This document shows positions 18,874 through 27,982 of a stretch of DNA of 32,335 nt, piece by piece. Under the pieces are notes generated by a model. The model did no database searches and was not told the DNA's origin. It saw nothing but the letters and a program-made list of their open reading frames with translations. Location of the stretch: positions 1-32,335 of IMG/VR virus record IMGVR_UViG_3300035670_000853. One strand, written 5' to 3'. This stretch comes from a virus. A program made the position numbers and the translations under genes. Each line of letters starts with the position of its first letter. Position 1 is the first letter of the stretch.

Positions 18874-19041
18874 ATGAAATTTACTTTGGGAATTTTCGCG
18901 GGAATGTTTATATTGGCTTTGATCCAAGGGTTTCAAAATTTTGGCTTATTCTCTACGTTAAAAATTCTTGCTATTGGACTAATTATTTTAGCTATAGGAC
19001 TTATTACTCTTCGTTGGCTAGAGAAAAAAGACCTACTTTGA
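18874..19041 (+). CDS. Two-helix membrane protein, only plus-strand gene
   Basis: The ATG at 18874 gives 55 residues; an in-frame ATG at 18862 would add four. Two hydrophobic helices (TLGIFAGMFILALIQGF and LKILAIGLIILAIGLITL) are joined by a short loop and followed by RWLEKKDLL. Frame quality is good and the interval has no other gene. It runs toward the large internal protein gene and overlaps its last nine bases. No SD is present, but a promoter places the transcript start at the ATG. A lysogeny-expressed or exclusion protein is a reasonable guess because its direction opposes the lytic genes. Confidence 0.6.
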   Translation: MKFTLGIFAGMFILALIQGFQNFGLFSTLKILAIGLIILAIGLITLRWLEKKDLL

Positions 19042-22000
19042 AAAAATACTGTCTAGCGATCTTCTATTGTTAAAAATATCCGATAAGCTTTTTGCTTGAC
19101 CTTTTTCATTTAATGCTTTGTCCAATTTTTTTTGTTGCTCTTCACTTAAATACCCTCTCAATTCCTTTTGCTCTTCGACACTAAATTGACGATATAGTTG
19201 GGCCTTTCTTCCATAGTCGCCATTTTGTAAAAATTCTACTTGTGGAACAAACCATCTTCTGTCTTCTGATTTTTCGCCTATATTCCTTACCCAATCTTGC
19301 GCGGCAATCGATCCATATTTACCCCGCAAAAATGATCGGACTAATTCCATCGTGTCTTGAACTGGAGCTAACATTTTCCCGTCATTGTCGGTTATTCTGC
19401 CATCTTCCATAATTTGCATGCCTTCATTTATTCTTTTAATTTGTTTTGGTAATCCCAAGGTAGAGGCCAAAGACCATAAAACTTTTTCATTTTCTCCCTT
19501 GCCCAAATTTATTAAAATATTACTTATGTTCCCCAGGGCTGGAGATATTGTAAATTCAGTTTCATTGGCTATTGAATAGGCAATATTTCCTATAATTGGT
19601 ATGTTTCCGGACATTGATAATAAAACATCTTTAGCCATTCCTTTTGCGTCGCTCCATTCAAAAGTTAGGTTTTCAATAGCTTGCTCCATATACGCGATAG
19701 CTGTTACCGCCGCCAAAACTTCAGCTGTCGCTTTGGCTGTTCCACCAAAACCCTTAGAAGTAGCAATGTGCCTATAAAATCCATTCAACTGTGAGGTCAA
19801 TGGATATAAAAACATCAAAATAAAATTCCCCAATTCTTTTCTAAATGCTTCGGGTCTTTGCCCCTTGAAAAAACCACCATACCACATATCTAAAGTGTCT
19901 TGTGCCTTCTTTTCTATAACTTTTTGGATTTCTGGGCTTATTTCTACCCCTTCTTTTAAAAATTTATTGTATTCTTTATCTAACAAGGCATTCAAAGAAA
20001 TTTGTGCGTTTTTCTTATCAAACTGTGTTAAGGCCCCGGTAAATATTCTGCCGATTTTCCCCTGGAGGTCAGAAATGGCTATGTCGCCTCGTCGCTTTGT
20101 AAGGCTGGGAAGATCGGCCACATTAATACCAAATGCTTTAGCATAATTGCTTTTAAATTTTGGTAGAGTTTTTTCAATAACTAAAATTGGGACTTGGGTT
20201 AATGCCTGTTTTAAAACAGAAGCATAATTTAATCCCAAGCTTCCTAGTGCCACACCTTTTCTTAATAATCTTGATAAAGCGTTAAGAGATTGTCCCCCTA
20301 ATGAAGATGGGGATTCTGGGGTAGTAATATTACGTAGCCAATCACTAATAGTTTGCCAATCTTGCTCTTTGATAATATTTTTAAAATCATCACTATTGAC
20401 TAAATATTTTATGTCATTAGTCGTTTCACCATAGTTTAAAAATTGAGTAATGCTATCCATCCACCTTATTGCCACCCTTCTATAATCTTTTTCGTATAGT
20501 TCTAACGGAACTTGCTTGGCTCTTTCTTTGAGTGAAAAGAAGGCTGGATGATTTCTAAATAGCCAGTCCATACTTCCTCCTTGATCTATTAGCTTAATAT
20601 CATCTGCAGTCATAAGAGGGGCGTAATTTTCCACCTTGCCCGGATTTTTTCCTAATTTTTTTGCAACCTCAAAAAACCTTTCTTCGGTTTCTTTAATTAT
20701 AGAATCAAAAATTTCTACAAATTTTCTGCCTTTTTGGCTTAATTCCGTTATGGATATTTCCTTGCCCTTGCCCTGCCTACTTAAATAATATTTTGCCACT
20801 CCATCAGCCTCATTCTTGGATAAATTAAATCTATCGGCAGTAAACCAACCTCCCTCTTTAAATAATCCGGCGTCTTTAAATTTTTGAATAAATCGGCTCT
20901 TTAATACTTCGGCATCTCTACCTGACTGAATAACACGATCATAAATGTTGGATAATCCCTTCCTTTCAAAAAAAGCGTAGGGAAGTTCAATAGATTTGGC
21001 CGCTTTGATAGGAATTTCAATCCCCTCTACCAACATTGATTTTTTCTCCCACTTTTGTTTTGGAATTTCATCGGAATATTTACTTTTTATTTCGGCTATA
21101 TCTGATTTTTTAATAACTGAAGATAACGAACCATCGGCATTTCTTTTAATTTTCACGGTGTCAACCAACTTAGTGCCATCTTCTAAAATAATATTTTCAA
21201 TATCTTCATCAGATAATCCTCGTTTTTTAAATTGAGCAATAGAATTTTCGGTATTACCCCGTGTATGCTTTTGAATATTTTGAATGGCTTCTTGCCTAAT
21301 TTTTTGTTGTTTCGCGTCTAATTTAGTAGCCTTTTGTTGAGCTATTTCGGCATTTTTTATTTCTTGTTTTGTGGCTTTAATTTCATTTTTTAAATTTTCT
21401 CGTAATTCTTTTTGTGTTGGAGTCGTAAATTTACTTTGGCCCAATACAAAAGTATCCCCTTGAATTAAGGCGGGCATTTTATCGCCAGACCAATTAGAAT
21501 ATGTGTTATTTTGTTGTCGTTTTAATATTTCTTCACTAATAGAATCAGCTAGTCTTTGCTCTTTATCTCCAAGCGTTTTGTTGCTTTCTAGTTTAGAAAT
21601 TGTTTTTTCAATTAAATCACTACTTCTTAACTCGGATGGAACAAAATCTGGGAAAGTTGAAGACTCCCCAAAATAATCCCTTCCCCCTCCAGTTTCTTGT
21701 GGTATTGAGTAGCGTGAACCAGCCTGCGAAGATTGCAATTCAATTTTTATATTTTCCCATTCTTGGCTTTTTGTAATATTTTTAGACTCATTTCGAATTA
21801 TCGGGTCGTAGTATTCATCGTCAGATAATATTTTAGCTACATCATCCAAAAATGTGTCATCTACCACCTTATCCCACTCTGCTTTTAGTTGGGATTTGGT
21901 TTTGATAACGTCTTTATTAAAAATTCTTATTTCTCCTTCTAAATTAGCTGACAAATCAACACCGTCATATCCTTTCTTTATCGCATAATCGCTTATACCT

Positions 22001-23028
22001 CCCAAATCTACAGTCCCATCTTCAAAAAATCTGTCTGGTATTTTATTATCGGGAAGGATTTTTGCATTTTTAGATATTACCAATTCATTTATAGAGCCAT
22101 TTTTATCATTGAAATTACCACCACCCCTTCCGCTTGCAAATGTTTCTGCCCAAAACTTATCTTTGGTCGTAGAAATTCCCCCTTCTTCAACCCTGGTTGC
22201 ATCATAGGGTGTTCCACCATGATAAACTGATTTTCCTTGCCCCTTCACCCACTCATCAAAAGACTGACCAGAGGCTTTAGCTTTGGAGATAGAGGTTGTT
22301 ATATTTTCTGTTTTTAATGCATCTGTTTTTACATTTTTTAATAAACCCTCTACTTCTATCGGTTTAGTAGTTTTCACTAATTTACTAACCAACTCATCAC
22401 TAGCCTTTACGCCAATTTTTTCTAATTTACTAAAAATATCTTTGGCTACTTTTGACTTGGCAATTTCCCTAATAACATTTTTTGATATATTTTCCATAGA
22501 TCCAACCACGCCAGTTAGATCAAAAGTTGCCCCGGATTCTACACCAACAATTCCATTGTCAAAGTTTATTTTTGAGTTTAGCGGAGGAGTCAGGCCTAAT
22601 TCAGTATATTTTTTATTCATCATCGTCTGGATCTGCTTTTTTATCTCGTCTTCGTTGGTTCCCCTACTAGACAAACGATTATAAATAATCTGTGCATCTT
22701 GTCTTACTTCTTTTATGGGGGTAATAAACCCTTGAACTTTATTTCTAAAATTAGCCAATGCCGAAGTATTTACATTGATATTAACCGTTTTTTCTAACGG
22801 TCTTGGAAGGTTAGTAGAGATATTTTTTAAATTATTTGTTGTTTGCCCAATTAAATCCTTAACGGGTTGAAAATTTAAAGCAGCTTTATTGACTTCTCTT
22901 AACTTCGCCGACACTTCCTTGTTTTGTCTTTGCGATTCTGCTGTTTGAATTGTTTGTCGTGCCATTTCCGGCATCGCCTTAACATTCGTTTTAAAGCGAT
23001 CCATTAAAGCACTTAAATTTAATGCCAT
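19033..23028 (-). CDS. Large internal virion protein with ADP-ribosyltransferase-like domain
   Basis: At 1331 residues this is the largest gene, last of the structural run, as expected for podovirus internal/ejection proteins. The N-terminal 260 residues are helical. A domain at about 265-385 resembles ADP-ribosyltransferases: SVYHGGTPYDA (H270), GISTTKDKFWAETFA (S286-T288), GYDGVDL, and GEIRIFN with E366. Residues about 540-600 are a Lys/Glu-rich coiled coil. The C-terminal 400 residues include hydrophobic helices (for example VLAAVTAIAYMEQAI) that could cross the membrane on ejection. Likely delivered with the DNA. The transferase call is from motif resemblance; the family is unproven. Confidence 0.75.
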   Translation of the reverse strand: MALNLSALMDRFKTNVKAMPEMARQTIQTAESQRQNKEVSAKLREVNKAALNFQPVKDLIGQTTNNLKNISTNLPRPLEKTVNINVNTSALANFRNKVQGFITPIKEVRQDAQIIYNRLSSRGTNEDEIKKQIQTMMNKKYTELGLTPPLNSKINFDNGIVGVESGATFDLTGVVGSMENISKNVIREIAKSKVAKDIFSKLEKIGVKASDELVSKLVKTTKPIEVEGLLKNVKTDALKTENITTSISKAKASGQSFDEWVKGQGKSVYHGGTPYDATRVEEGGISTTKDKFWAETFASGRGGGNFNDKNGSINELVISKNAKILPDNKIPDRFFEDGTVDLGGISDYAIKKGYDGVDLSANLEGEIRIFNKDVIKTKSQLKAEWDKVVDDTFLDDVAKILSDDEYYDPIIRNESKNITKSQEWENIKIELQSSQAGSRYSIPQETGGGRDYFGESSTFPDFVPSELRSSDLIEKTISKLESNKTLGDKEQRLADSISEEILKRQQNNTYSNWSGDKMPALIQGDTFVLGQSKFTTPTQKELRENLKNEIKATKQEIKNAEIAQQKATKLDAKQQKIRQEAIQNIQKHTRGNTENSIAQFKKRGLSDEDIENIILEDGTKLVDTVKIKRNADGSLSSVIKKSDIAEIKSKYSDEIPKQKWEKKSMLVEGIEIPIKAAKSIELPYAFFERKGLSNIYDRVIQSGRDAEVLKSRFIQKFKDAGLFKEGGWFTADRFNLSKNEADGVAKYYLSRQGKGKEISITELSQKGRKFVEIFDSIIKETEERFFEVAKKLGKNPGKVENYAPLMTADDIKLIDQGGSMDWLFRNHPAFFSLKERAKQVPLELYEKDYRRVAIRWMDSITQFLNYGETTNDIKYLVNSDDFKNIIKEQDWQTISDWLRNITTPESPSSLGGQSLNALSRLLRKGVALGSLGLNYASVLKQALTQVPILVIEKTLPKFKSNYAKAFGINVADLPSLTKRRGDIAISDLQGKIGRIFTGALTQFDKKNAQISLNALLDKEYNKFLKEGVEISPEIQKVIEKKAQDTLDMWYGGFFKGQRPEAFRKELGNFILMFLYPLTSQLNGFYRHIATSKGFGGTAKATAEVLAAVTAIAYMEQAIENLTFEWSDAKGMAKDVLLSMSGNIPIIGNIAYSIANETEFTISPALGNISNILINLGKGENEKVLWSLASTLGLPKQIKRINEGMQIMEDGRITDNDGKMLAPVQDTMELVRSFLRGKYGSIAAQDWVRNIGEKSEDRRWFVPQVEFLQNGDYGRKAQLYRQFSVEEQKELRGYLSEEQQKKLDKALNEKGQAKSLSDIFNNRRSLDSIFSK

Positions 23029-23031
23029 AAA

Positions 23032-24390
23032 TTATAAAGATGCGTTGCCTTCTAAATATTTAATTATTTCATCGTCGGAATAACCCGCCTGCCTTGCTTC
23101 TTCTACTTTTGCTATCGCTTCTTTTATAAATCTACTTATGTCCATAGAGGCCGGAGTATACCACTTGGAAGTTCCAAACTTATCAGACATTTTTTTCAAT
23201 TCATCTGTTGTGTAATTGGTTCTTAGATATTCTTCTGTTATATATTGGTTGGTGCTGCCCGCGTTTCCTCCACCGCCAGAAATAATTTTTCTTGCTCCTT
23301 CTTCTAATTGTTGAGGTGTAGCATTTGGGTTATCTGCCATATATTGCGAAAGTTGAGATTGAGTAAATCCATACGGAGGTGTCCAGCCATAAGTATTTTT
23401 GAATTGCCCAATTTCCCACATTGTTAATGGTTTCTCATTTGGAGTGATATCGCCACTAGCGTTTCCGCCGCCAATAAAAGACTTATCTTGTAGATATATT
23501 GAAGCTGCCCTCAAGGCCTCGTCTGGTGTTTTAGATCCTTGTATTTTTTGCAAAGTTAAAGCATCTGCTCCATTTTTGGCAGCTTCAAGGGCTATATTGT
23601 AAATATTTTTTTGATTATCTTGTTGTGTTTGGAGCGCCAATTCTTTTTGTTGTTGAATCTCTAATTGTTGTGCGGCTCTTTTCTTTTCTGCGAGTGTATA
23701 TTCTGGAGAATTAATAATAAGATTAAGATTGTCCATTTTTACTTTGAGTTCTTCTCTTAGTGGATCATATTTGGCTGAAACTGCTCTATCTACCAAATCA
23801 TTGGCTAAGGCTAAATTACCTCGTGAGGCTTCTAATAAGGAATTTACCGACAAGGCTTTAATAGCATTTTCTCTTAATGCTTCTGAAGTTTTGCCCTGAT
23901 AGGCAGTATTGGTTTGTCCAAGCTCTCTGGCTTGTAATTCTAACTGCAAAGGAATGGCGCTTGCCTCATTTTGTAAAGTTTTTAATTGGGCTTCCAAATC
24001 TTTCTGGGTTTTGGCAAGTTCGGGAATATTATAAATTGTTTCTTGCTCTTTTCTATAAGCTGTTTCCCCGGTTAAACCTTGATTTAATATTTTTAATTCA
24101 TTAATCAAGTCCTGGCTTTGTTGCTCGGGAACAGAAAGTTTATAGGTATCCTCCATAGTTGGAGCATTTGAAGGTGTCGGCGGAGTAGGAATGACTGGTG
24201 GCGGGGTAGGAGTAGGCGAAGAATAATTTATTGGTGTTGTAGGTTTTAAAATATTGGAAGTAATAATGTTGGGTTCTAACATTACCCCACTAGAAGGATC
24301 TCGGTTAACTGCACTTTTAATTGCTGCATTTGGATCAGCAGCCTCTACATATTGTTTTTGACCTAATGTATCTATATAAGCGTATCTCAT
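23032..24390 (-). CDS. Coiled-coil internal or tail-associated virion protein
   Basis: The 452-residue protein has a short alpha/beta N-terminus (MRYAYIDTLGQKQYVEAA), a Pro/Thr linker (SSPTPTPPPVIPTPPTP, about 56-72), then a long Gln/Leu/Glu-rich helical region (about 85-260) and a C-terminal part with a Gly/Asn-rich stretch and DISRFIKEAIAKVEEA. Such layouts are typical of podovirus ejection proteins that line the core. It starts in the stop of the hub-like gene (ATGA) and ends four bases before the giant protein gene. No enzyme motif is visible. Confidence 0.7.
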   Translation of the reverse strand: MRYAYIDTLGQKQYVEAADPNAAIKSAVNRDPSSGVMLEPNIITSNILKPTTPINYSSPTPTPPPVIPTPPTPSNAPTMEDTYKLSVPEQQSQDLINELKILNQGLTGETAYRKEQETIYNIPELAKTQKDLEAQLKTLQNEASAIPLQLELQARELGQTNTAYQGKTSEALRENAIKALSVNSLLEASRGNLALANDLVDRAVSAKYDPLREELKVKMDNLNLIINSPEYTLAEKKRAAQQLEIQQQKELALQTQQDNQKNIYNIALEAAKNGADALTLQKIQGSKTPDEALRAASIYLQDKSFIGGGNASGDITPNEKPLTMWEIGQFKNTYGWTPPYGFTQSQLSQYMADNPNATPQQLEEGARKIISGGGGNAGSTNQYITEEYLRTNYTTDELKKMSDKFGTSKWYTPASMDISRFIKEAIAKVEEARQAGYSDDEIIKYLEGNASL

Positions 24391-25883
24391 AATTTATCTT
24401 GTGTTTCATAATAAACTTCAATCTTTCTTATGATCGCTGCCGTGCTGGAAGCCGAAGAATGATTGAACCTTATATGCAACAAAAATGTGTTGACATCTTT
24501 AGCGTTGGTAGGAACAACAGATATTGAAGAAACACTTCCATTAGCGGCATTGGTTAATGTTTGATTCAAGGAATCTGTTGCCCCTCCTATTGAAATTGTT
24601 GCGTTATTTAAAAATAAAGAAGCTAAAATAGAAGCTCCAGTTCCAAACTGAGAAAAATAGAAAATTATTTTTGTTATGTCACTTTTATATGGCAACTCCC
24701 TAATTGAATCTTTAAAATCGGCATTAATATAATAATTTGTCCCCATATAAGATATGTAATAACTTGAACCTACTTTTCTTCCTACGCATAAATAAGAGGA
24801 GGCAAGGTTTTTTACCATTCCCACATCGCTAGAAGCGGTTGACCCATCAGAAGTTACGGCCGTTCTAAAATGAAATGCGGTGCCATCTAGACAATACATG
24901 TTGCCACCGCTTGATTTTGTGAAATGAATCATATTTTGATACAACTCTATGCTTCCAGGACGTGGCCCATTTCCAATTTGTGAAGATTCAAATATTGTTT
25001 CAAAACCTTCATTCTTGTAGTATTTAATTTTTGTCGTATTATTTATGCCTTGAGTAAACGCATATAAAATTCCGTCTTTTACATAAATAGCTGAGACATA
25101 ATTATCGTTTAAGTCATAAATGGCGTCGGCAAGAGTGCTGGAACAATTCCAAAACCAAACCAAGGCTTCTCCTTTGGTATAAGTAGTAATGCTTCCAGTG
25201 GCTTTATATCCGCTTATAACCAAAAAGTTTCCTAAAACCCTTAAGTCTGTTGCCACATAACCAGTCCCTAAGCTCAATTTTTGCATAATTACAACCCCGG
25301 TAGATGGATTTAATTGAACTAAATATTGTCCATTAGTGATATAAATATATTTGTCTGGGCCAACTGCCATTTTATGAGGAACGGATTTGTCTAAAACCCC
25401 GCCCCCTGAAGAAGTAGAAAGAAAATCGTCGTCATAAGCTCCAGAAGATTTAGTTCTTCTCCCCACATCCCCATCTGTCCCATCATTGAAAGAATATAGA
25501 ATATATTCATCAGATGAATTTTTATAAGTTAAAATATCTTCCCCAACAACGCTTGAGTGATGAGAAATGTCTTTGGCGGCATCAACCTCAAAGTCAACGG
25601 TTCCAAATTGAACGATTCTTCCGTTATCTAAAATACAAAATGCTTCTCCGGCCGAATCCACTACCCCATTAATTGGTAGCCCTGTTACTCTTGTTTCTGA
25701 GTCTCCAATATTAGTAAAAACTTCTCCAGGAGAAATTTGTCCGATCTTGCCATTACGAAATAAACTAATTGCCGTTGAGGCGCTATATTTTCCAGGCTCA
25801 GCTTCTACACCAGCAGAAGAACCAGAAAAATCTAACCCCCATCCCCTACCTATTAAATTTTTATCTATTGTAATTTTTCCCAT
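24387..25883 (-). CDS. Beta-rich tail hub/nozzle-like protein
   Basis: The 498-residue protein is almost all beta, with repeated blocks such as FCILDNGRIVQFG, KYIYITNGQYLVQLNPS and GILYAFTQGIN that suggest a beta-propeller. The size and position are like the P22 gp10-type hub (about 470 residues) that closes the portal channel, or a propeller-bearing fibre protein. It lies between the fibre gene and internal proteins. The C-terminus (about 440-498) looks like a separate beta-sandwich. Assignment rests on size, fold pattern and context. Confidence 0.65.
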   Translation of the reverse strand: MGKITIDKNLIGRGWGLDFSGSSAGVEAEPGKYSASTAISLFRNGKIGQISPGEVFTNIGDSETRVTGLPINGVVDSAGEAFCILDNGRIVQFGTVDFEVDAAKDISHHSSVVGEDILTYKNSSDEYILYSFNDGTDGDVGRRTKSSGAYDDDFLSTSSGGGVLDKSVPHKMAVGPDKYIYITNGQYLVQLNPSTGVVIMQKLSLGTGYVATDLRVLGNFLVISGYKATGSITTYTKGEALVWFWNCSSTLADAIYDLNDNYVSAIYVKDGILYAFTQGINNTTKIKYYKNEGFETIFESSQIGNGPRPGSIELYQNMIHFTKSSGGNMYCLDGTAFHFRTAVTSDGSTASSDVGMVKNLASSYLCVGRKVGSSYYISYMGTNYYINADFKDSIRELPYKSDITKIIFYFSQFGTGASILASLFLNNATISIGGATDSLNQTLTNAANGSVSSISVVPTNAKDVNTFLLHIRFNHSSASSTAAIIRKIEVYYETQDKL

Positions 25884-25885
25884 AT

Positions 25886-26569
25886 TTATCCTATTGCGAT
25901 TAATGTTACGATGGCATTAGTTGCGTCTGAGTTTTTCCAAATATAATTTATAGACGTTCCACTTAATGAAGTGATAGTAAAATAAGTATCAGAATCCCAA
26001 TCTAAAAAGGCTCCATTGCTTGTGTCGTTGTATCTCACTAATGGGATATAGCCTAAGTTTGGAGTGTGCCAAATTCCAAAAGCGTTTTGTGTATTAGTGG
26101 ACACTATTCTTATAAACCCAAAAATAACTCTAGGTACAAATCCGAAATCATTTGAAGAACTTTGCTCCACCGAAGTTGAGCCAGTAAGGGTTTTTGTGAA
26201 AACTCCAGAAGATATGGCGTGAGTATGAGATGTTCCTGATTTTTCTGTGTCTAATTCATTTAGGGCGTCTTGAACATTAGTGGCTGCAATATTTCCTGCT
26301 GGGGTATTGGTTACATATCCAGCACTAATAGCTCCCCCATCTCCATCATCGTGGTTATGGGTGTTTCCTCCAGTAACTCCATTAGCAATATCGGCATAAT
26401 CTGAATCGTGATTGTGGTCTGTTTTGGAAAAACTTTTGCCAATAATATCTTTAGTGAATGGATTAATTTGTGGGTTATCAATAATATAGCCGCTTACTCT
26501 TGTTAGTTCGGATTTTAATGAATCAATTTGTTGTTGTAATTGTTGTTGTAATTTTTCTAATTCTGTCAT
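25886..26569 (-). CDS. Tail fibre protein
   Basis: The 227-residue protein begins with a Gln-rich coiled coil (LEKLQQQLQQQIDSLKSEL), followed by fibre-type repeats: HNHDSDYADIANG, HNHDDGDGGA, an AATNVQDALNELDTEKSG segment, and SHTHAIS. These are standard in trimeric phage tail fibres. The C-terminal 100 residues (from about 125) form a beta domain that could bind the receptor. It overlaps the holin gene (ATGA) and precedes the hub gene. Confidence 0.8.
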   Translation of the reverse strand: MTELEKLQQQLQQQIDSLKSELTRVSGYIIDNPQINPFTKDIIGKSFSKTDHNHDSDYADIANGVTGGNTHNHDDGDGGAISAGYVTNTPAGNIAATNVQDALNELDTEKSGTSHTHAISSGVFTKTLTGSTSVEQSSSNDFGFVPRVIFGFIRIVSTNTQNAFGIWHTPNLGYIPLVRYNDTSNGAFLDWDSDTYFTITSLSGTSINYIWKNSDATNAIVTLIAIG

Positions 26570-26997
26570 TTTAATTTTTCGCTTATTAAACCATTAATTT
26601 TGTCTTCAATAACTTTGGCCCATTTAAAATCTAACAACTTGGCATTTTCTAAAATCGATTTTAATTCGGTTAAAGCAATTAATAGGGCCATGAAGTTATA
26701 AATCCAATTTGGCATCATTGGCAATCTGGTTGCTTGATAAGCAGCAACAATTAATAAGAAATAAAGAAGAATTTTTAAAAGCATTCCTTTCATTAACTTG
26801 TATGAGTTGAATCGCTTCATTTTTATTGCACCCATAATTCCCAAAATCACATCTATCACTACCAAATAAGCCATTACCTCAATAGCTAAATAGTTATAAC
26901 CAAGCGAATAACAAATAAAAGTTAAAATTCCAGCCAAACAAGCTTTAATTTTTAATCCTGCTATGAAGTTATGAAATATTGCTCCAATTAATGTCAT
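26566..26997 (-). CDS. Holin (phage_holin_4 / toxin-secretion type)
   Basis: ATG 26995-26997 is chosen over a TTG four codons upstream. The 143-residue product has about three to four membrane helices and the family-like core YLAIEVMAYLVVIDVILGIMG, then MKRFNSYKLMKGMLLKIL and a final membrane helix ending ALTELKSILENA (written in parts). This matches the phage_holin_4 family, where VxxDxxxG, S-x-K and a late E/D-xSIxEN are typical. It would permeabilise the inner membrane at lysis. It is separate from the endolysin, between adhesin and fibre genes, giving the genome two holin-like genes. Confidence 0.85.
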   Translation of the reverse strand: MTLIGAIFHNFIAGLKIKACLAGILTFICYSLGYNYLAIEVMAYLVVIDVILGIMGAIKMKRFNSYKLMKGMLLKILLYFLLIVAAYQATRLPMMPNWIYNFMALLIALTELKSILENAKLLDFKWAKVIEDKINGLISEKLK

Positions 26998-27028
26998 TTT
27001 TAAAAACAACTTAAAATTACGTAAATAA

Positions 27029-27055
27029 ACAAAATAAATAAAATTTTTATTTTGT
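27029..27055 (-). terminator. AT-rich hairpin between adhesin and holin
   Basis: ACAAAATAAA (27029-27038) and TTTATTTTGT (27046-27055) are perfect inverted arms with a 7-base loop. All-AT stems are weak, so termination is uncertain. Confidence 0.35.
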
Positions 27056-27064
27056 GTTTTTTTA

Positions 27065-27982
27065 TTATTCCCACCATATAATTTGCATTTGATTTGTGGC
27101 TAATACTGCGCTTGTATAACTAATAATTACCACCCCCGAACCTCCTAATCCTCCTCCTGGTGCTGCATTTCCTTCTCCACCACCACCACCGCCACCACCT
27201 GTGTTGGCTGTTCCACTATTTCCCTGTACTGCTCCTACTGAACCTGCACCTCCTCCACAAGTAGCTGTCCCTGCGGTTGTAGCTGGATAAGCTCCTCCTC
27301 CACCACCACCTGCATAACAAACTGATGCTCCCGAAATTGTTGATGTATAACCAGCTCCACCTGCTCCTGCTACTGTTTGCGTGGCGTTTGAGCCAGCCGC
27401 ACTTGCACCACCCCCACCAGCTCCCATATAAGTTGGACTTGCAAAACCTGTTCCACCGCCATATACGTTTGAACCACTACCTGCTCCTGCTCCTGCTTGC
27501 CCTGCACTTCCTCCACCTCCTGAACCACCACTTGTTGGGCTTTGGGCTGAGCCAGATGGGCTTGGGTTAAAACCTCCTCCCGCGCCGCCACCGCCATAAG
27601 CAGTTATTGAACCAAACGAAGAATTACCACCATTCCCGCCCGCGGTATTTGTTGTTCCGCGTGTTCCACCAGATCCAATAACTACTGAAATAGTATTACT
27701 TGCATTGTAAGAGGCATTATATTCAACACTTCCACCACCACCACCGCCACCATCCCAATGGCCACCACCGCCTCCTCCAGCCACAACCAAAACTTCTACA
27801 TTCTGGCTACCCTTTCCAGAACAATCTAAAGTTGAACTTGAATTAAATGTGTGGATAGTTTTCCCCCCCGAGTAAGTTATAGTTCCACCCGTACAATCAG
27901 CCGAAAAAGCTCCATAAGAAATCTTTGGAATAAATATTGAAATCAAAAATGTTATTAAAATTATTGATAAATATTTTTTCAT
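27065..27982 (-). CDS. Secreted glycine-rich adhesin-like protein
   Basis: ATG at 27980-27982 (MKKYLSIILITFLISIF) overlaps the methyltransferase stop; a start six codons earlier is possible. A signal peptide ends near ISYGA. The rest is dominated by glycine runs (up to nine), with TIHTFNSSSTLDC and VVIISY blocks like the glycine-rich domain of phage adhesins and bacterial surface proteins, and likely forms a polyglycine II-like sandwich. Similar tips recognise receptors on phages such as S16. A signal peptide is unusual for a virion fibre, so it may decorate the host surface or be a mimic of a host protein. It sits in the fibre region. Confidence 0.75.
   Translation of the reverse strand: MKKYLSIILITFLISIFIPKISYGAFSADCTGGTITYSGGKTIHTFNSSSTLDCSGKGSQNVEVLVVAGGGGGGHWDGGGGGGGSVEYNASYNASNTISVVIGSGGTRGTTNTAGGNGGNSSFGSITAYGGGGAGGGFNPSPSGSAQSPTSGGSGGGGSAGQAGAGAGSGSNVYGGGTGFASPTYMGAGGGGASAAGSNATQTVAGAGGAGYTSTISGASVCYAGGGGGGAYPATTAGTATCGGGAGSVGAVQGNSGTANTGGGGGGGGEGNAAPGGGLGGSGVVIISYTSAVLATNQMQIIWWE

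Noticed and set aside
22283-22684. 133-codon plus-strand frame
   Set aside because: It lies wholly inside the large virion protein gene on the other strand, has low-complexity Phe/Ser/Ile content typical of antisense frames, and shows no start signal.
27325-27597. Leu/His-rich and Gln/Val-rich frames on both strands
   Set aside because: They arise from the glycine-codon repeats of the adhesin gene read in other frames.
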